Source: Firmicutes bacterium CAG:822 (lineage in GTDB: Bacteria > Bacillota_I > Bacilli_A > RF39 > UBA660). Taken from it: 12,826 nucleotides of DNA. Numbering within the stretch: position 1 is the stretch's first letter; every line of letters begins with the position of its first letter. Positions 6,528-12,789 of the stretch are shown piece after piece. The DNA lies in contig HF990856.1 in the NCBI GenBank assembly GCA_000432855.1, forward strand, positions 23,073-35,898, written 5' to 3'. A program made the translations under genes and the position numbers. The notes beneath the pieces were generated by a model. That model saw only the letters and a program-made list of their open reading frames with translations. It was not told where the DNA came from and ran no database searches.

Positions 6528-6556
6528 AATATACCATAATTGAAAAAAATAGTAAA
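6528..6556 (-). promoter_or_regulatory. Predicted promoter of the pilin pair
   Basis: TTTACT (-35, 6551-6556), a 17-nt spacer and TATATT (-10, 6528-6533). Transcription would start near 6521, with a leader of about 14 nt carrying GGAGG. The -35 is only 1 nt from the U-run of the khpA terminator. Confidence 0.5.
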
Positions 6557-6557
6557 C

Positions 6558-6588
6558 AAAAACATAGAGTCTAAAAAGAATCTATGTT
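6558..6588 (-). terminator. Intrinsic terminator of rpsP-khpA, overlapping the khpA end
   Basis: An 8-bp stem (6581-6588 with 6561-6568), extended inward after one mismatch, followed by five U (6558-6562). The khpA TAG (6571-6573) is in the apical part of the hairpin. Confidence 0.75.
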
Positions 6589-6813
6589 AATAATGGCACG
6601 TTTTTCATGGTTCAAATAACTACTAGCTTGGACGATTGTTCTAATCGCATTCGCAATCATTCCTTTTTTACCAATTACTCGTCCCATATCTTCCGCACTT
6701 ACTAAAACTTCAATTGTAATTTTATCTTCGTCGTCAAAAGCCTTTACTGATACCATATCCGGATTTTTGACTAAACTTTTAACCAAAAATTCTGTTAAAC
6801 TACCTAAATCCAT
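6571..6813 (-). CDS. khpA: KH-domain RNA-binding protein KhpA (YlqC)
   Basis: An 80-residue single type-II KH domain with the RNA-binding loop VIGKKG (GxxG = G48-K-K-G51), followed by the IANAIRTIV helix. Length and composition match KhpA, which with KhpB/Jag forms an RNA chaperone pair affecting division and gene expression in Firmicutes. It begins 2 nt after the rpsP stop with only a poor Shine-Dalgarno, so its translation is probably coupled to rpsP. The rpsP-khpA order is the canonical one, but the usual downstream ylqD/rimM/trmD are absent: a terminator and the pilin operon follow. Confidence 0.93.
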   Translation of the reverse strand: MDLGSLTEFLVKSLVKNPDMVSVKAFDDEDKITIEVLVSAEDMGRVIGKKGMIANAIRTIVQASSYLNHEKRAIINIDSF

Positions 6814-6815
6814 AA

Positions 6816-7097
6816 TTACTTACTTTCTTTAGAGTATTTTATTTCGTGGAATTTTTTATTAATTCCTTTTTTATTAAATAAACTTTTAACTGTATCAGTA
6901 GGAATAGCTCCATCTTTAAGCCATTTTAAAGCAACTTCTTCATTAATATTAATTTCTGCTGGATCAGCAACCGGATTATAAGTACCAACAAGTTCGATGT
7001 ACTTACCATCTCTTTTTACTCTTGAATCAGCAGCTACGATACGGTAAAATGGTTTTCTTTTAGCTCCCATTCTTAAAAGTCTTAATTTAACTGCCAT
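6816..7097 (-). CDS. rpsP: 30S ribosomal protein S16
   Basis: A 93-residue S16 with the expected [20 protein letters not shown] opening, VAADSR, the LVGTYNP motif (37-43) and the ALKWLKDGA helix. S16 binds 16S rRNA and helps assemble the body of the 30S subunit. The start at 7097 is fixed by family alignment and GGAGGG (7103-7108) 5 nt upstream; the frame is open to 7139 but that would place coding sequence across the promoter. A near-consensus promoter (7121-7149) drives it with a leader of about 17 nt. It is co-transcribed with khpA. Confidence 0.97.
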   Translation of the reverse strand: MAVKLRLLRMGAKRKPFYRIVAADSRVKRDGKYIELVGTYNPVADPAEININEEVALKWLKDGAIPTDTVKSLFNKKGINKKFHEIKYSKESK

Positions 7098-7120
7098 AGT
7101 ATCCCTCCATTTCTTTAATG

Positions 7121-7149
7121 ATTCTACCATAAATAACAATAAGTGTCAA
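7121..7149 (-). promoter_or_regulatory. Strong sigma-A promoter of rpsP-khpA
   Basis: A perfect TTGACA (-35, 7144-7149), a 17-nt spacer and TAGAAT (-10, 7121-7126). This is the best promoter in the window, as expected for a ribosomal protein gene. The -35 lies inside an inverted repeat (7142-7167). Confidence 0.85.
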
Positions 7150-7167
7150 CCTTTTTTTGTTAACACT
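7142..7167 (-). terminator. Hairpin after the histidine phosphatase gene, overlapping the rpsP -35
   Basis: A 9-bp stem with one G-U pair, valid only on the minus strand (7159-7167 with 7142-7150), with an 8-nt A-rich loop. The sequence after it is U-rich but interrupted. It may be a weak terminator for the upstream gene, 12 nt past its stop, or an operator-like inverted repeat at the rpsP promoter. Confidence 0.4.
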
Positions 7168-7179
7168 CTAATTATATTC

Positions 7180-7887
7180 TTATTTATTTAATATTTTTAC
7201 TTTATCATTTGTTTTTTCATCATTAATATATTCATCAATATCAACCATAAATCCTTTAGGTACAAAGGCTGCTGGTACAAATAAACTTTTCTTATCAGTA
7301 ACCGAAACCACTTCACAGTTCATCATATCATGACCAATATATTCACCAGTCAAATGGTAATAAATATAATGATTCACCGTTCCATGACCAAACACTAAAA
7401 TATAGTCATATTTATTAGTTGTAGCCAATCTTTGAATTTCTAAAGCAATATTTCTGACTCTAGCCTTAACTTGATTTCTACTCTCGCCACCAGTATATAC
7501 GGCATTTTCTAAATCTTTTTCTGCATCTTCAAAATATTTTTTACTTTCCGGATACATTCTTAAAACTTCATCTACTGTATGTGCATAGTGAACCCCCGAA
7601 TTAAATTCTACTAAATCATCGACTGTTTTAATTTCATAATCTCCATTCATCTTAGATAAAGCATATTTTAAGGTTTGCTGAACCCTAAAATAAGGACTAG
7701 CTAAAATCAAAATTTTACCTTTTAAGCTATTCAAAAATTCACCTAATTCTAAAGCTTGCTGAACTCCATATTCCTTTTCTATTGGCATATCTTTATCTTT
7801 AGCAATTTTCCACAAACCTTCTTGGTTATTATATCGTGCATTATTAGCCGGCGTAAAAGCATGTCTAATTAAATATACTTTCGTCAT
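7180..7887 (-). CDS. Histidine phosphatase superfamily protein (phosphoglycerate-mutase-like)
   Basis: A 235-residue protein of the histidine phosphatase (branch 1) fold. The N-terminal catalytic motif is LIRHA (R8, H9; the family usually has RHG). R68 is in SPYFR, the acid E94 in LVEFNSG, and the second catalytic histidine H168 in FGHGT. These suffice for phospho-His chemistry, but the substrate (small phosphoester, sugar phosphate, or protein) cannot be told. The extra C-terminal stretch (200-235) is Lys/Asp-rich with no clear motif. The start is the ATG at 7887 with GAGGGGG 6 nt upstream; the longer frame to 7935 runs through the promoter and the cotE terminator. It is transcribed alone from an extended -10 promoter. 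It occupies the place after cotE where Bacillus has mutS-mutL. Confidence 0.85.
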   Translation of the reverse strand: MTKVYLIRHAFTPANNARYNNQEGLWKIAKDKDMPIEKEYGVQQALELGEFLNSLKGKILILASPYFRVQQTLKYALSKMNGDYEIKTVDDLVEFNSGVHYAHTVDEVLRMYPESKKYFEDAEKDLENAVYTGGESRNQVKARVRNIALEIQRLATTNKYDYILVFGHGTVNHYIYYHLTGEYIGHDMMNCEVVSVTDKKSLFVPAAFVPKGFMVDIDEYINDEKTNDKVKILNK

Positions 7888-7906
7888 ATGAATCCCCCTC
7901 ACAAAA

Positions 7907-7915
7907 ATTATATCA
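7907..7915 (-). promoter_or_regulatory. Extended -10 promoter of the histidine phosphatase gene
   Basis: TGATATAAT, a perfect TATAAT preceded by TGn, without a good -35. It directly abuts the U-run of the cotE terminator. The predicted leader is about 12 nt, with GAGGGGG at its 5' end. Confidence 0.6.
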
Positions 7916-7936
7916 AAAAAGTGCGAATTACGCACT
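7915..7936 (-). terminator. Intrinsic terminator of cotE, overlapping its stop codon
   Basis: A 6-bp GC-containing stem AGTGCG/CGCACT (7931-7936 with 7920-7925), a 5-nt loop and six U (7915-7920). The cotE TAG (7935-7937) is at the 5' side of the stem. Confidence 0.85.
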
Positions 7937-8471
7937 ATTTCAAATAGTCTTCAGATACTTTCTCGTCAATTTCTTTTAAAGTATCTTCATCGACATCGTC
8001 AACGATCTCATCCCAAGGCTCTTCGTCATCTTCAACTGCAATTTTCACTTTAGTTTCGCCAACTATTTCCACACCAAGTTCTTTTTCAATATTAAATGAT
8101 ATTGTATTATCATCTTGGATATTAACCCCCGAACATGTTGGCTGCTTTAAAGACCTAACAATAATATCCGTATCACCAGATAAATCGGCATTTTCTCTTA
8201 ATCTTACATTAAACAAATCATTATATTCAATTTTTTTATTAATAACCGTTGTCTTACTATCATTATCATAAGAATACCAAATGTTTATATCAAAAGACCC
8301 ATCAACACCAACTTTATCACCTGATTTATACCCTTTAAATTTGTGATTAATTACCCAACACCCTAGCACTGTTGTCGGCTTATTTTCCGTTTCAATCGTA
8401 TAATTATTTTTAAAATGTTTCTTACCCTTACCAATAATTGCCTTGGTTACTATTTCTTTATATGATGCCAC
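7935..8471 (-). CDS. cotE: Outer spore coat morphogenetic protein CotE
   Basis: A 178-residue protein, close to the 181 residues of B. subtilis CotE and alike throughout. It opens ASYKEIVTKAIIGKGKK, then has KPTTVLGCWVINHKFKG (31-47), the strongest signature FDINIWYSYDNDSKTTV (60-76), LKQPTC (108-113), VGETKVKIAV (137-146) and a very acidic C-terminal tail (147-178). CotE recruits outer-coat proteins to the forespore surface in the mother cell. The start is a GTG at 8471 with AGGGGTGAT just upstream, a near-perfect anti-SD match; the frame is open to 8519 but lacks a start signal. It has its own terminator and a sigma-K-like promoter sequence upstream. It implies sporulation, although no other spore gene is fully visible here. 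Confidence 0.93.
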   Translation of the reverse strand: MASYKEIVTKAIIGKGKKHFKNNYTIETENKPTTVLGCWVINHKFKGYKSGDKVGVDGSFDINIWYSYDNDSKTTVINKKIEYNDLFNVRLRENADLSGDTDIIVRSLKQPTCSGVNIQDDNTISFNIEKELGVEIVGETKVKIAVEDDEEPWDEIVDDVDEDTLKEIDEKVSEDYLK

Positions 8472-8488
8472 TTTATCACCCCTCACTT

Positions 8489-8515
8489 TAAGATATGCAA
8501 CTAAACAAAAAAAGT
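8489..8515 (-). promoter_or_regulatory. Sigma-K-like promoter upstream of cotE
   Basis: The minus strand has AC (8514-8515), a 16-nt spacer and CATATCTTA (8489-8497), which fits the mother-cell sigma-K -10 pattern CATAnnnTA. The base before AC is T rather than A/C. No sigma-A promoter is evident in the gap. The predicted leader is only about 12 nt. Confidence 0.45.
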
Positions 8516-8519
8516 ACAC

Positions 8520-8544
8520 AAAAAAAGTAGCTTACACTACTTTT
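8520..8544 (-). terminator. Intrinsic terminator of the single-pass membrane protein gene
   Basis: A perfect 8-bp stem AAAAGTAG/CTACTTTT (8537-8544 with 8523-8530), a 6-nt loop and a run of seven T/U (8520-8526). The TAA (8532-8534) is in the loop. Confidence 0.88.
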
Positions 8545-9869
8545 CTAATAATCGGTAAAAATTTACTTAAATTAGGATCCGACATTATCTTTGTATAGAT
8601 ACCTATTTTTTCAATATCATTCATATTATTTAAATCAATACTGTTTGAAACATCAACCTTATCAAAACTGCTTGCTTGTTTACTTGTATATTTTAAATCA
8701 AAATTACTTTCAGTTAAAACCTCATCATCCTTAGTTTTCTTGTAATACAAATTATAAGTATATTTAGTTTTATTTTTATTAACTGTAAACGCAAATTCAC
8801 CAGTCGCTAATGTTCCATCACTTTTTTTAGAAATAATATAAGAATATTTATTATCACCCTCACTAGTTAAACTTATATTTCCGAGTTCACTTACCGCTTC
8901 TACTTTAATAAATTCCTTTGTTTTATTATCGACATATAAAGATATTTCGAATTTATTATGTCTTCCCAATTCATCCCTTAACTTTGTTAAATAATTATCT
9001 AAAGAACTTTTAATATCAGCAGCGCTAACTCCTCTCATTTTAGCAAGTACACTAATAAATTCATCATTGGCCTTTAAAGTATTGATAAAATTCTCTGCCA
9101 CTCTATCTCTATTTGTACTATCGATAATGAGTCTAGTTCTATAACCTTTAATTACCTTCCCGTCGACATCGATATTTTCCTTATCACCATAAACTTTCTC
9201 GTCAGCTATCACTGTATCTACCGCTTGATTAAGTCCATCCAAAACTGTTTTAACATCATTACCATTGACAAAATAACTTAATTTATTATCTCTTAATTTA
9301 ATATAATTTTCTGAAATCATTGGTACATAAACATAGGTTGAAGCCCCATCTCCATAAAGATTAGCATTTATAAAATCCTCACCATTATAACTTGTTTTTA
9401 AATCTATAAAACTCATACCGCCAGCATTATCTTTTACATAATCTGCACTATAACTAATCTTACTAAGCTCATCATACAATTCCGCATTCTCATCATTACT
9501 TTTAATTGTATAATTTAAGCTAATATTACCATCAGTAATATCATAAACATTTTCATTGACATTACTCTCTAAATAATCAAATAATCCATCTACCGTTTGT
9601 GTAAATAAAGTTTTTGGATTATTACTAAAAAACATCAAACAAAGAATAATAGCAATTACCAAAATCAAAAATATCGCAATAAGCCACGGCAATTTAGATA
9701 TTCTAGCCTTAGTCGAATTCTTCACAATATCTGTATAATCTACATTAAAATTTTCTGTCTTCGCATCTTCATCCATTAAAGAATCTTCAAGCGCATCATT
9801 TGTTCTATCCTCAACCTTTTTTACAAATTCTTTTATTTTATTTTTAGTATTATTTTCAGTATTTTTCAT
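8532..9869 (-). CDS. Single-pass membrane protein with large extracytoplasmic domain, function unknown
   Basis: I do not recognise this 445-residue protein. A charged N-terminal segment (1-60, Lys/Asp/Glu-rich, presumably cytoplasmic) precedes one strong TM helix (about 61-81). A 360-residue outer domain follows, rich in alternating beta-strand-like segments (for example 151-200 and 306-395) with several Tyr/Asn/Asp-rich stretches and no cysteine. The pattern of a TM anchor followed by a long curved-sheet domain recalls LolA/LppX-like or other envelope lipoprotein folds, but that is inference without a motif. No enzymatic motif is visible. The ATG at 9869 has TAGGAG 8 nt upstream and a good promoter at 9896-9924; it is monocistronic. 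It sits between miaB and cotE, where Bacillus carries ymcA. Confidence 0.85.
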   Translation of the reverse strand: MKNTENNTKNKIKEFVKKVEDRTNDALEDSLMDEDAKTENFNVDYTDIVKNSTKARISKLPWLIAIFLILVIAIILCLMFFSNNPKTLFTQTVDGLFDYLESNVNENVYDITDGNISLNYTIKSNDENAELYDELSKISYSADYVKDNAGGMSFIDLKTSYNGEDFINANLYGDGASTYVYVPMISENYIKLRDNKLSYFVNGNDVKTVLDGLNQAVDTVIADEKVYGDKENIDVDGKVIKGYRTRLIIDSTNRDRVAENFINTLKANDEFISVLAKMRGVSAADIKSSLDNYLTKLRDELGRHNKFEISLYVDNKTKEFIKVEAVSELGNISLTSEGDNKYSYIISKKSDGTLATGEFAFTVNKNKTKYTYNLYYKKTKDDEVLTESNFDLKYTSKQASSFDKVDVSNSIDLNNMNDIEKIGIYTKIMSDPNLSKFLPIIRKVV

Positions 9870-9895
9870 ATACTTATCTCCTACTCTTTACATCA

Positions 9896-9924
9896 ATAAT
9901 ACCAAAATAATAGATTTTTTTCAA
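9896..9924 (-). promoter_or_regulatory. Predicted sigma-A promoter of the single-pass membrane protein gene
   Basis: TTGAAA (-35, 9919-9924), a 17-nt spacer and TATTAT (-10, 9896-9901); start near 9889, leader about 20 nt. It lies 3 nt beyond the preceding terminator's U-run. Confidence 0.65.
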
Positions 9925-9927
9925 TAG

Positions 9928-9957
9928 AAAAAGATATAACCAACTAATGACTATATC
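9928..9957 (-). terminator. Intrinsic terminator of the two-TM protein gene, overlapping its stop
   Basis: A 9-bp stem with G-U pairs (9949-9957 with 9933-9941), a 7-nt loop and five U (9928-9932). The TAG (9951-9953) lies inside the 5' arm. Confidence 0.75.
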
Positions 9958-11231
9958 GAATGTTTTTTATTCAAAGATGAATTTCTATAAGTTTTAACAA
10001 AACTTTTCATTTGCTTTTTCTTTTTTACTTCTTCCGTTTCTTTTCTTTTATTAATAAACATTTTAAATATCTCCAATTTAGAATAATTCTCCAACATTTT
10101 CCTTGCTCCGATAGATAAATTACATCGTTTATCCTCAATCTTAGCAGAAAATGGTCCAGGAACAAAAACACACACAGCAATTAACAGTCCAAGACAGCCA
10201 ACAACAAACATATTTTCATCATTATTCAAAGCAAAACTAAAACCACCGCTATAGCATATTAACATACCCATTACACCAGTAAAAAGCATTAAATAATAAT
10301 GAATAATATAATCCATAACCTCATCTATATTATTTCCATAATCACTAGATAAAATCCAAGAATAACTTTCATCTATAACATCAATTATACTAACTCTACA
10401 GTCCTCTAATTCCTTACATAAAGTCTTTAAATCCTCTTTTTTTGACATATCCATAAACGCCAAAGAATCTTTATCCAAAGTAACAGTAACATGACTGTGT
10501 AGATATTCAATTAATTGTTCAAAATTATTTTTCATATCAGCAATAAAATCACCAACAGCTTGATTTTTATCCGCATCAAAATTTTCATCATTAATAATAT
10601 CAGCCAATTGTTTATCGCATTCACATATATCATCAAAAACGTTATTATAAATAGTAATTAAATCTTGTATTTTACTATTTTCCTTTTCCAAACCACCATT
10701 AGAAACATCTATATCACTTTGAAGCTCAGCCAGCTTATCACTAATTTCTTGAGTTATATCATTTATACATTCAGCTAAGAAAATACACTTTTTATTATAA
10801 GGATGTTTTACAATAATTTGTTTTATTCTTTGAACCTTATTTAAAACAGCCTTACCTTCATTCAACATTTTATCAATATTGTTATTAATATATATAACAT
10901 GTCCTAAATCACAGGCACTTCTAAAACCAACAATATTACTAGATAATTTCCCAAGCTTAATCAAATTATTATTAATATCGCATCTATCATTTCCAAGCCC
11001 TTTCATGCCATTTATCAAACTATTACCTCGGTCTTGAATAGATTTAGTCTCCTTAGACAAATCACCAAATATTTGATTATATTCATTTGTATCAATTTTT
11101 CCACTATAACAATCAAGAAAAAATTCTTCCCACTTTGTAATTAACGAATTAATTTCCATATTCAATAATTCTATCTCTTTATTACTTTTTCCTTCTTTTA
11201 CCTTGTTTATCCAACCTACATTAAAAATCAT
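9951..11231 (-). CDS. Helix-rich two-TM membrane protein, function unknown
   Basis: I do not recognise this 426-residue protein. Residues 1-300 look almost wholly helical, with long Leu/Ile-Lys/Glu/Asp heptad-like stretches (15-75, 115-175, 180-215, 260-295) suggesting coiled coils. Two TM helices (about 308-327 and 340-358) are joined by a short loop ending in acidic residues, and a basic tail (369-426, many Lys/Arg) follows. Cysteines are frequent (C41, C84, C107, C149, C155, C203, C205, C272, C278 and five after) but form no clear metal motif. By the positive-inside rule both termini would be cytoplasmic. The start is the ATG at 11231 with GGAGG 7 nt upstream; the frame is open to 11273, but that would overlap the promoter. 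It is the first gene after miaB and is transcribed alone. Confidence 0.8.
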   Translation of the reverse strand: MIFNVGWINKVKEGKSNKEIELLNMEINSLITKWEEFFLDCYSGKIDTNEYNQIFGDLSKETKSIQDRGNSLINGMKGLGNDRCDINNNLIKLGKLSSNIVGFRSACDLGHVIYINNNIDKMLNEGKAVLNKVQRIKQIIVKHPYNKKCIFLAECINDITQEISDKLAELQSDIDVSNGGLEKENSKIQDLITIYNNVFDDICECDKQLADIINDENFDADKNQAVGDFIADMKNNFEQLIEYLHSHVTVTLDKDSLAFMDMSKKEDLKTLCKELEDCRVSIIDVIDESYSWILSSDYGNNIDEVMDYIIHYYLMLFTGVMGMLICYSGGFSFALNNDENMFVVGCLGLLIAVCVFVPGPFSAKIEDKRCNLSIGARKMLENYSKLEIFKMFINKRKETEEVKKKKQMKSFVKTYRNSSLNKKHSI

Positions 11232-11261
11232 ATAATCGCCTCCAAATATTAGTTGACGATT

Positions 11262-11290
11262 ATTATACATCAAAAATTATACCTTGTAAA
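11262..11290 (-). promoter_or_regulatory. Predicted sigma-A promoter of the two-TM protein gene
   Basis: TTTACA (-35, 11285-11290), a 17-nt spacer and a perfect TATAAT (-10, 11262-11267); start near 11255, leader about 24 nt. Confidence 0.7.
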
Positions 11291-11301
11291 TTTCTCCATG
11301 C

Positions 11302-11322
11302 AAAAGATAGCTTAAGCTATCT
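11302..11322 (-). terminator. Intrinsic terminator of miaB, stop codon in the loop
   Basis: A 7-bp stem (11316-11322 with 11305-11311) with TTAA loop and a short run of four U. The miaB TAA (11312-11314) is in the loop. The short U-run makes it weaker than its neighbours. Confidence 0.65.
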
Positions 11323-12724
11323 CCGCGTCCATACTCCATGTTTTAACATCAGTAATTTTAACATTTACAATCTCACCTAACATTTCTTTAGGTGCTTTTA
11401 CATTGACGAGTTTCATCGTATCAGTATATCCCGCAAGCATATCAGAGTTTTTCTCGCTCACATTTTCAAGTAATACTGGAACAACTTTTCCTAAATATTT
11501 ATCATTAGCTTCCCTCGCATATTTATTCACAAGCTCATTTAATCTATGTAATCTTTCTTCTTTAACTGATAGTGGTGTTTCATCTTTCATCTTAGCCGCT
11601 GGCGTTCCTTCTCTAGGCGAAAAGATAAATGTAAAAGCTGAATCATACTTACAAGTATTTACGACATCCAAAGTATCTTCAAAATCCTCCTCAGTTTCAC
11701 CTGGAAAACCTACAATAATATCCGTTGTAATAGCCGCATTAGGAATAGTTTCTTTAATTTTATTAAATAATTTCAAATAAGATTCTTTAGTATATCTTCT
11801 GCCCATTAATTTTAAAATTCGATCAGAACCAGATTGTAATGGCAAATGAATATAAGGCATAATATTAGGATACTTTCCAATAACCTCAATCATTTTATCC
11901 GTAAAATCCCAAGGATGTGAAGTTACAAATCTAACTCTCTCAATACCAGTTTTAGCTACCTCTTCAAGTAAATCACTCATATCATATTCTAAATTTAAAT
12001 CTTTACCATAAGCATTAACATTCTGACCAAGCAAAGTAACCTCTTTATAACCATTATCCTTCAAAGATTTAACTTCTCTTATAATATCACCAAATCTTCT
12101 ACTTCTTTGTTTTCCTCTTGTATAAGGCACTATACAATATGTACAAAATTTATCACAACCATACATAATATTAACAAAGGCTTTATATTTACTATCTCTT
12201 TTAGCTGGCATATCTTCAATGATATCACCTTCACAGCTATACACATCGACTTCTATTTTATCTTTATGCATCGCTTTATTTAAAATCTCTGGTAACTCAT
12301 GAATATTATGCGTTCCAAAAACTATATCTAAAAAGCTATACTTATCTAAAATTTCATTGACAACAACTTCCTCTTGAGCCATGCATCCACATACACCAGT
12401 AATAATATCTGGTCTATCTTCCTTCATATGTTTAAGTCTTCCAATCATACCAAATACTTTATTATGCGCATTCTCTCTAATCGCACAAGTATTAAGTAAA
12501 ATCAAATCTGCACTTTCCATATCTAAAGCTTCTTTAAATCCCATTTCCTCTAAAATTGCTTTGATATTTTCTGAATCATGAACATTCATCTGACATCCAT
12601 ATGTTTTAACAAAATAAGTTTTTCCTACACCAAGTGTTTTTGAATCCTCTGGTATTTCATACTTTTTAATCTTAACTTCATTTTTAGTTCTTTTCTTAGC
12701 TTCATCTAAATGTGGCATCAACAT
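11312..12724 (-). CDS. miaB: tRNA-2-methylthio-N6-isopentenyladenosine37 methylthiotransferase MiaB
   Basis: A 470-residue radical-SAM methylthiotransferase that converts i6A37 to ms2i6A37 in tRNAs reading UNN codons. The UPF0004 domain has KTYGCQMN with C44, then NTCAIRENA with C80 and CGCMAQ with C114, which bind the auxiliary 4Fe-4S cluster. The radical-SAM cluster motif is C190-x3-C194-x2-C197 (GCDKFCTYC). HLPLQSGSDRIL (293-304) and the IVGFPGET segment (337-344) follow, and a TRAM domain occupies about 405-468. Length fits bacterial MiaB and distinguishes it from the shorter MtaB/RimO types. The start at 12724 has GAGGAAGTG about 10 nt upstream; the frame is open to 12754 but has no Shine-Dalgarno and crosses the predicted promoter. 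It lies upstream of cotE, as in Bacillus. Confidence 0.95.
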   Translation of the reverse strand: MLMPHLDEAKKRTKNEVKIKKYEIPEDSKTLGVGKTYFVKTYGCQMNVHDSENIKAILEEMGFKEALDMESADLILLNTCAIRENAHNKVFGMIGRLKHMKEDRPDIITGVCGCMAQEEVVVNEILDKYSFLDIVFGTHNIHELPEILNKAMHKDKIEVDVYSCEGDIIEDMPAKRDSKYKAFVNIMYGCDKFCTYCIVPYTRGKQRSRRFGDIIREVKSLKDNGYKEVTLLGQNVNAYGKDLNLEYDMSDLLEEVAKTGIERVRFVTSHPWDFTDKMIEVIGKYPNIMPYIHLPLQSGSDRILKLMGRRYTKESYLKLFNKIKETIPNAAITTDIIVGFPGETEEDFEDTLDVVNTCKYDSAFTFIFSPREGTPAAKMKDETPLSVKEERLHRLNELVNKYAREANDKYLGKVVPVLLENVSEKNSDMLAGYTDTMKLVNVKAPKEMLGEIVNVKITDVKTWSMDAEIA

Positions 12725-12744
12725 ACTAATCACTTCCTCAAAAG

Positions 12745-12753
12745 ATAATAACA
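12745..12753 (-). promoter_or_regulatory. Candidate extended -10 promoter of miaB
   Basis: TGTTATTAT (TGn plus TATTAT) with no recognisable -35. It lies after the terminator of the preceding gene and gives a leader of about 14 nt. Confidence 0.4.
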
Positions 12754-12764
12754 TAAATCAAAAG

Positions 12765-12788
12765 AAAAAGCTAGTCTAAACTAGCCTT
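12765..12788 (-). terminator. Intrinsic terminator of the gene upstream of miaB
   Basis: A 9-bp stem (12780-12788 with 12767-12775) containing one G-U pair valid only on the minus strand, a 4-nt loop and a run of U (12765-12769). It would end a gene whose tail is at 12790-12826. Confidence 0.8.
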
Positions 12789-12789
12789 A

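Noticed and set aside
7098..7139. Longer N-terminus for ribosomal protein S16
   Set aside because: S16 begins MAVKLRL in its family, and the extension overlaps the -10 of a near-consensus promoter.
11403..11780. Plus-strand 125-codon open frame opposite miaB
   Set aside because: miaB is certain on the other strand, and this frame lacks a start signal or recognisable protein features. The same applies to the open frames at 3542-3763, 4545-4727, 4871-5053, 5962-6246 and 12381-12581.
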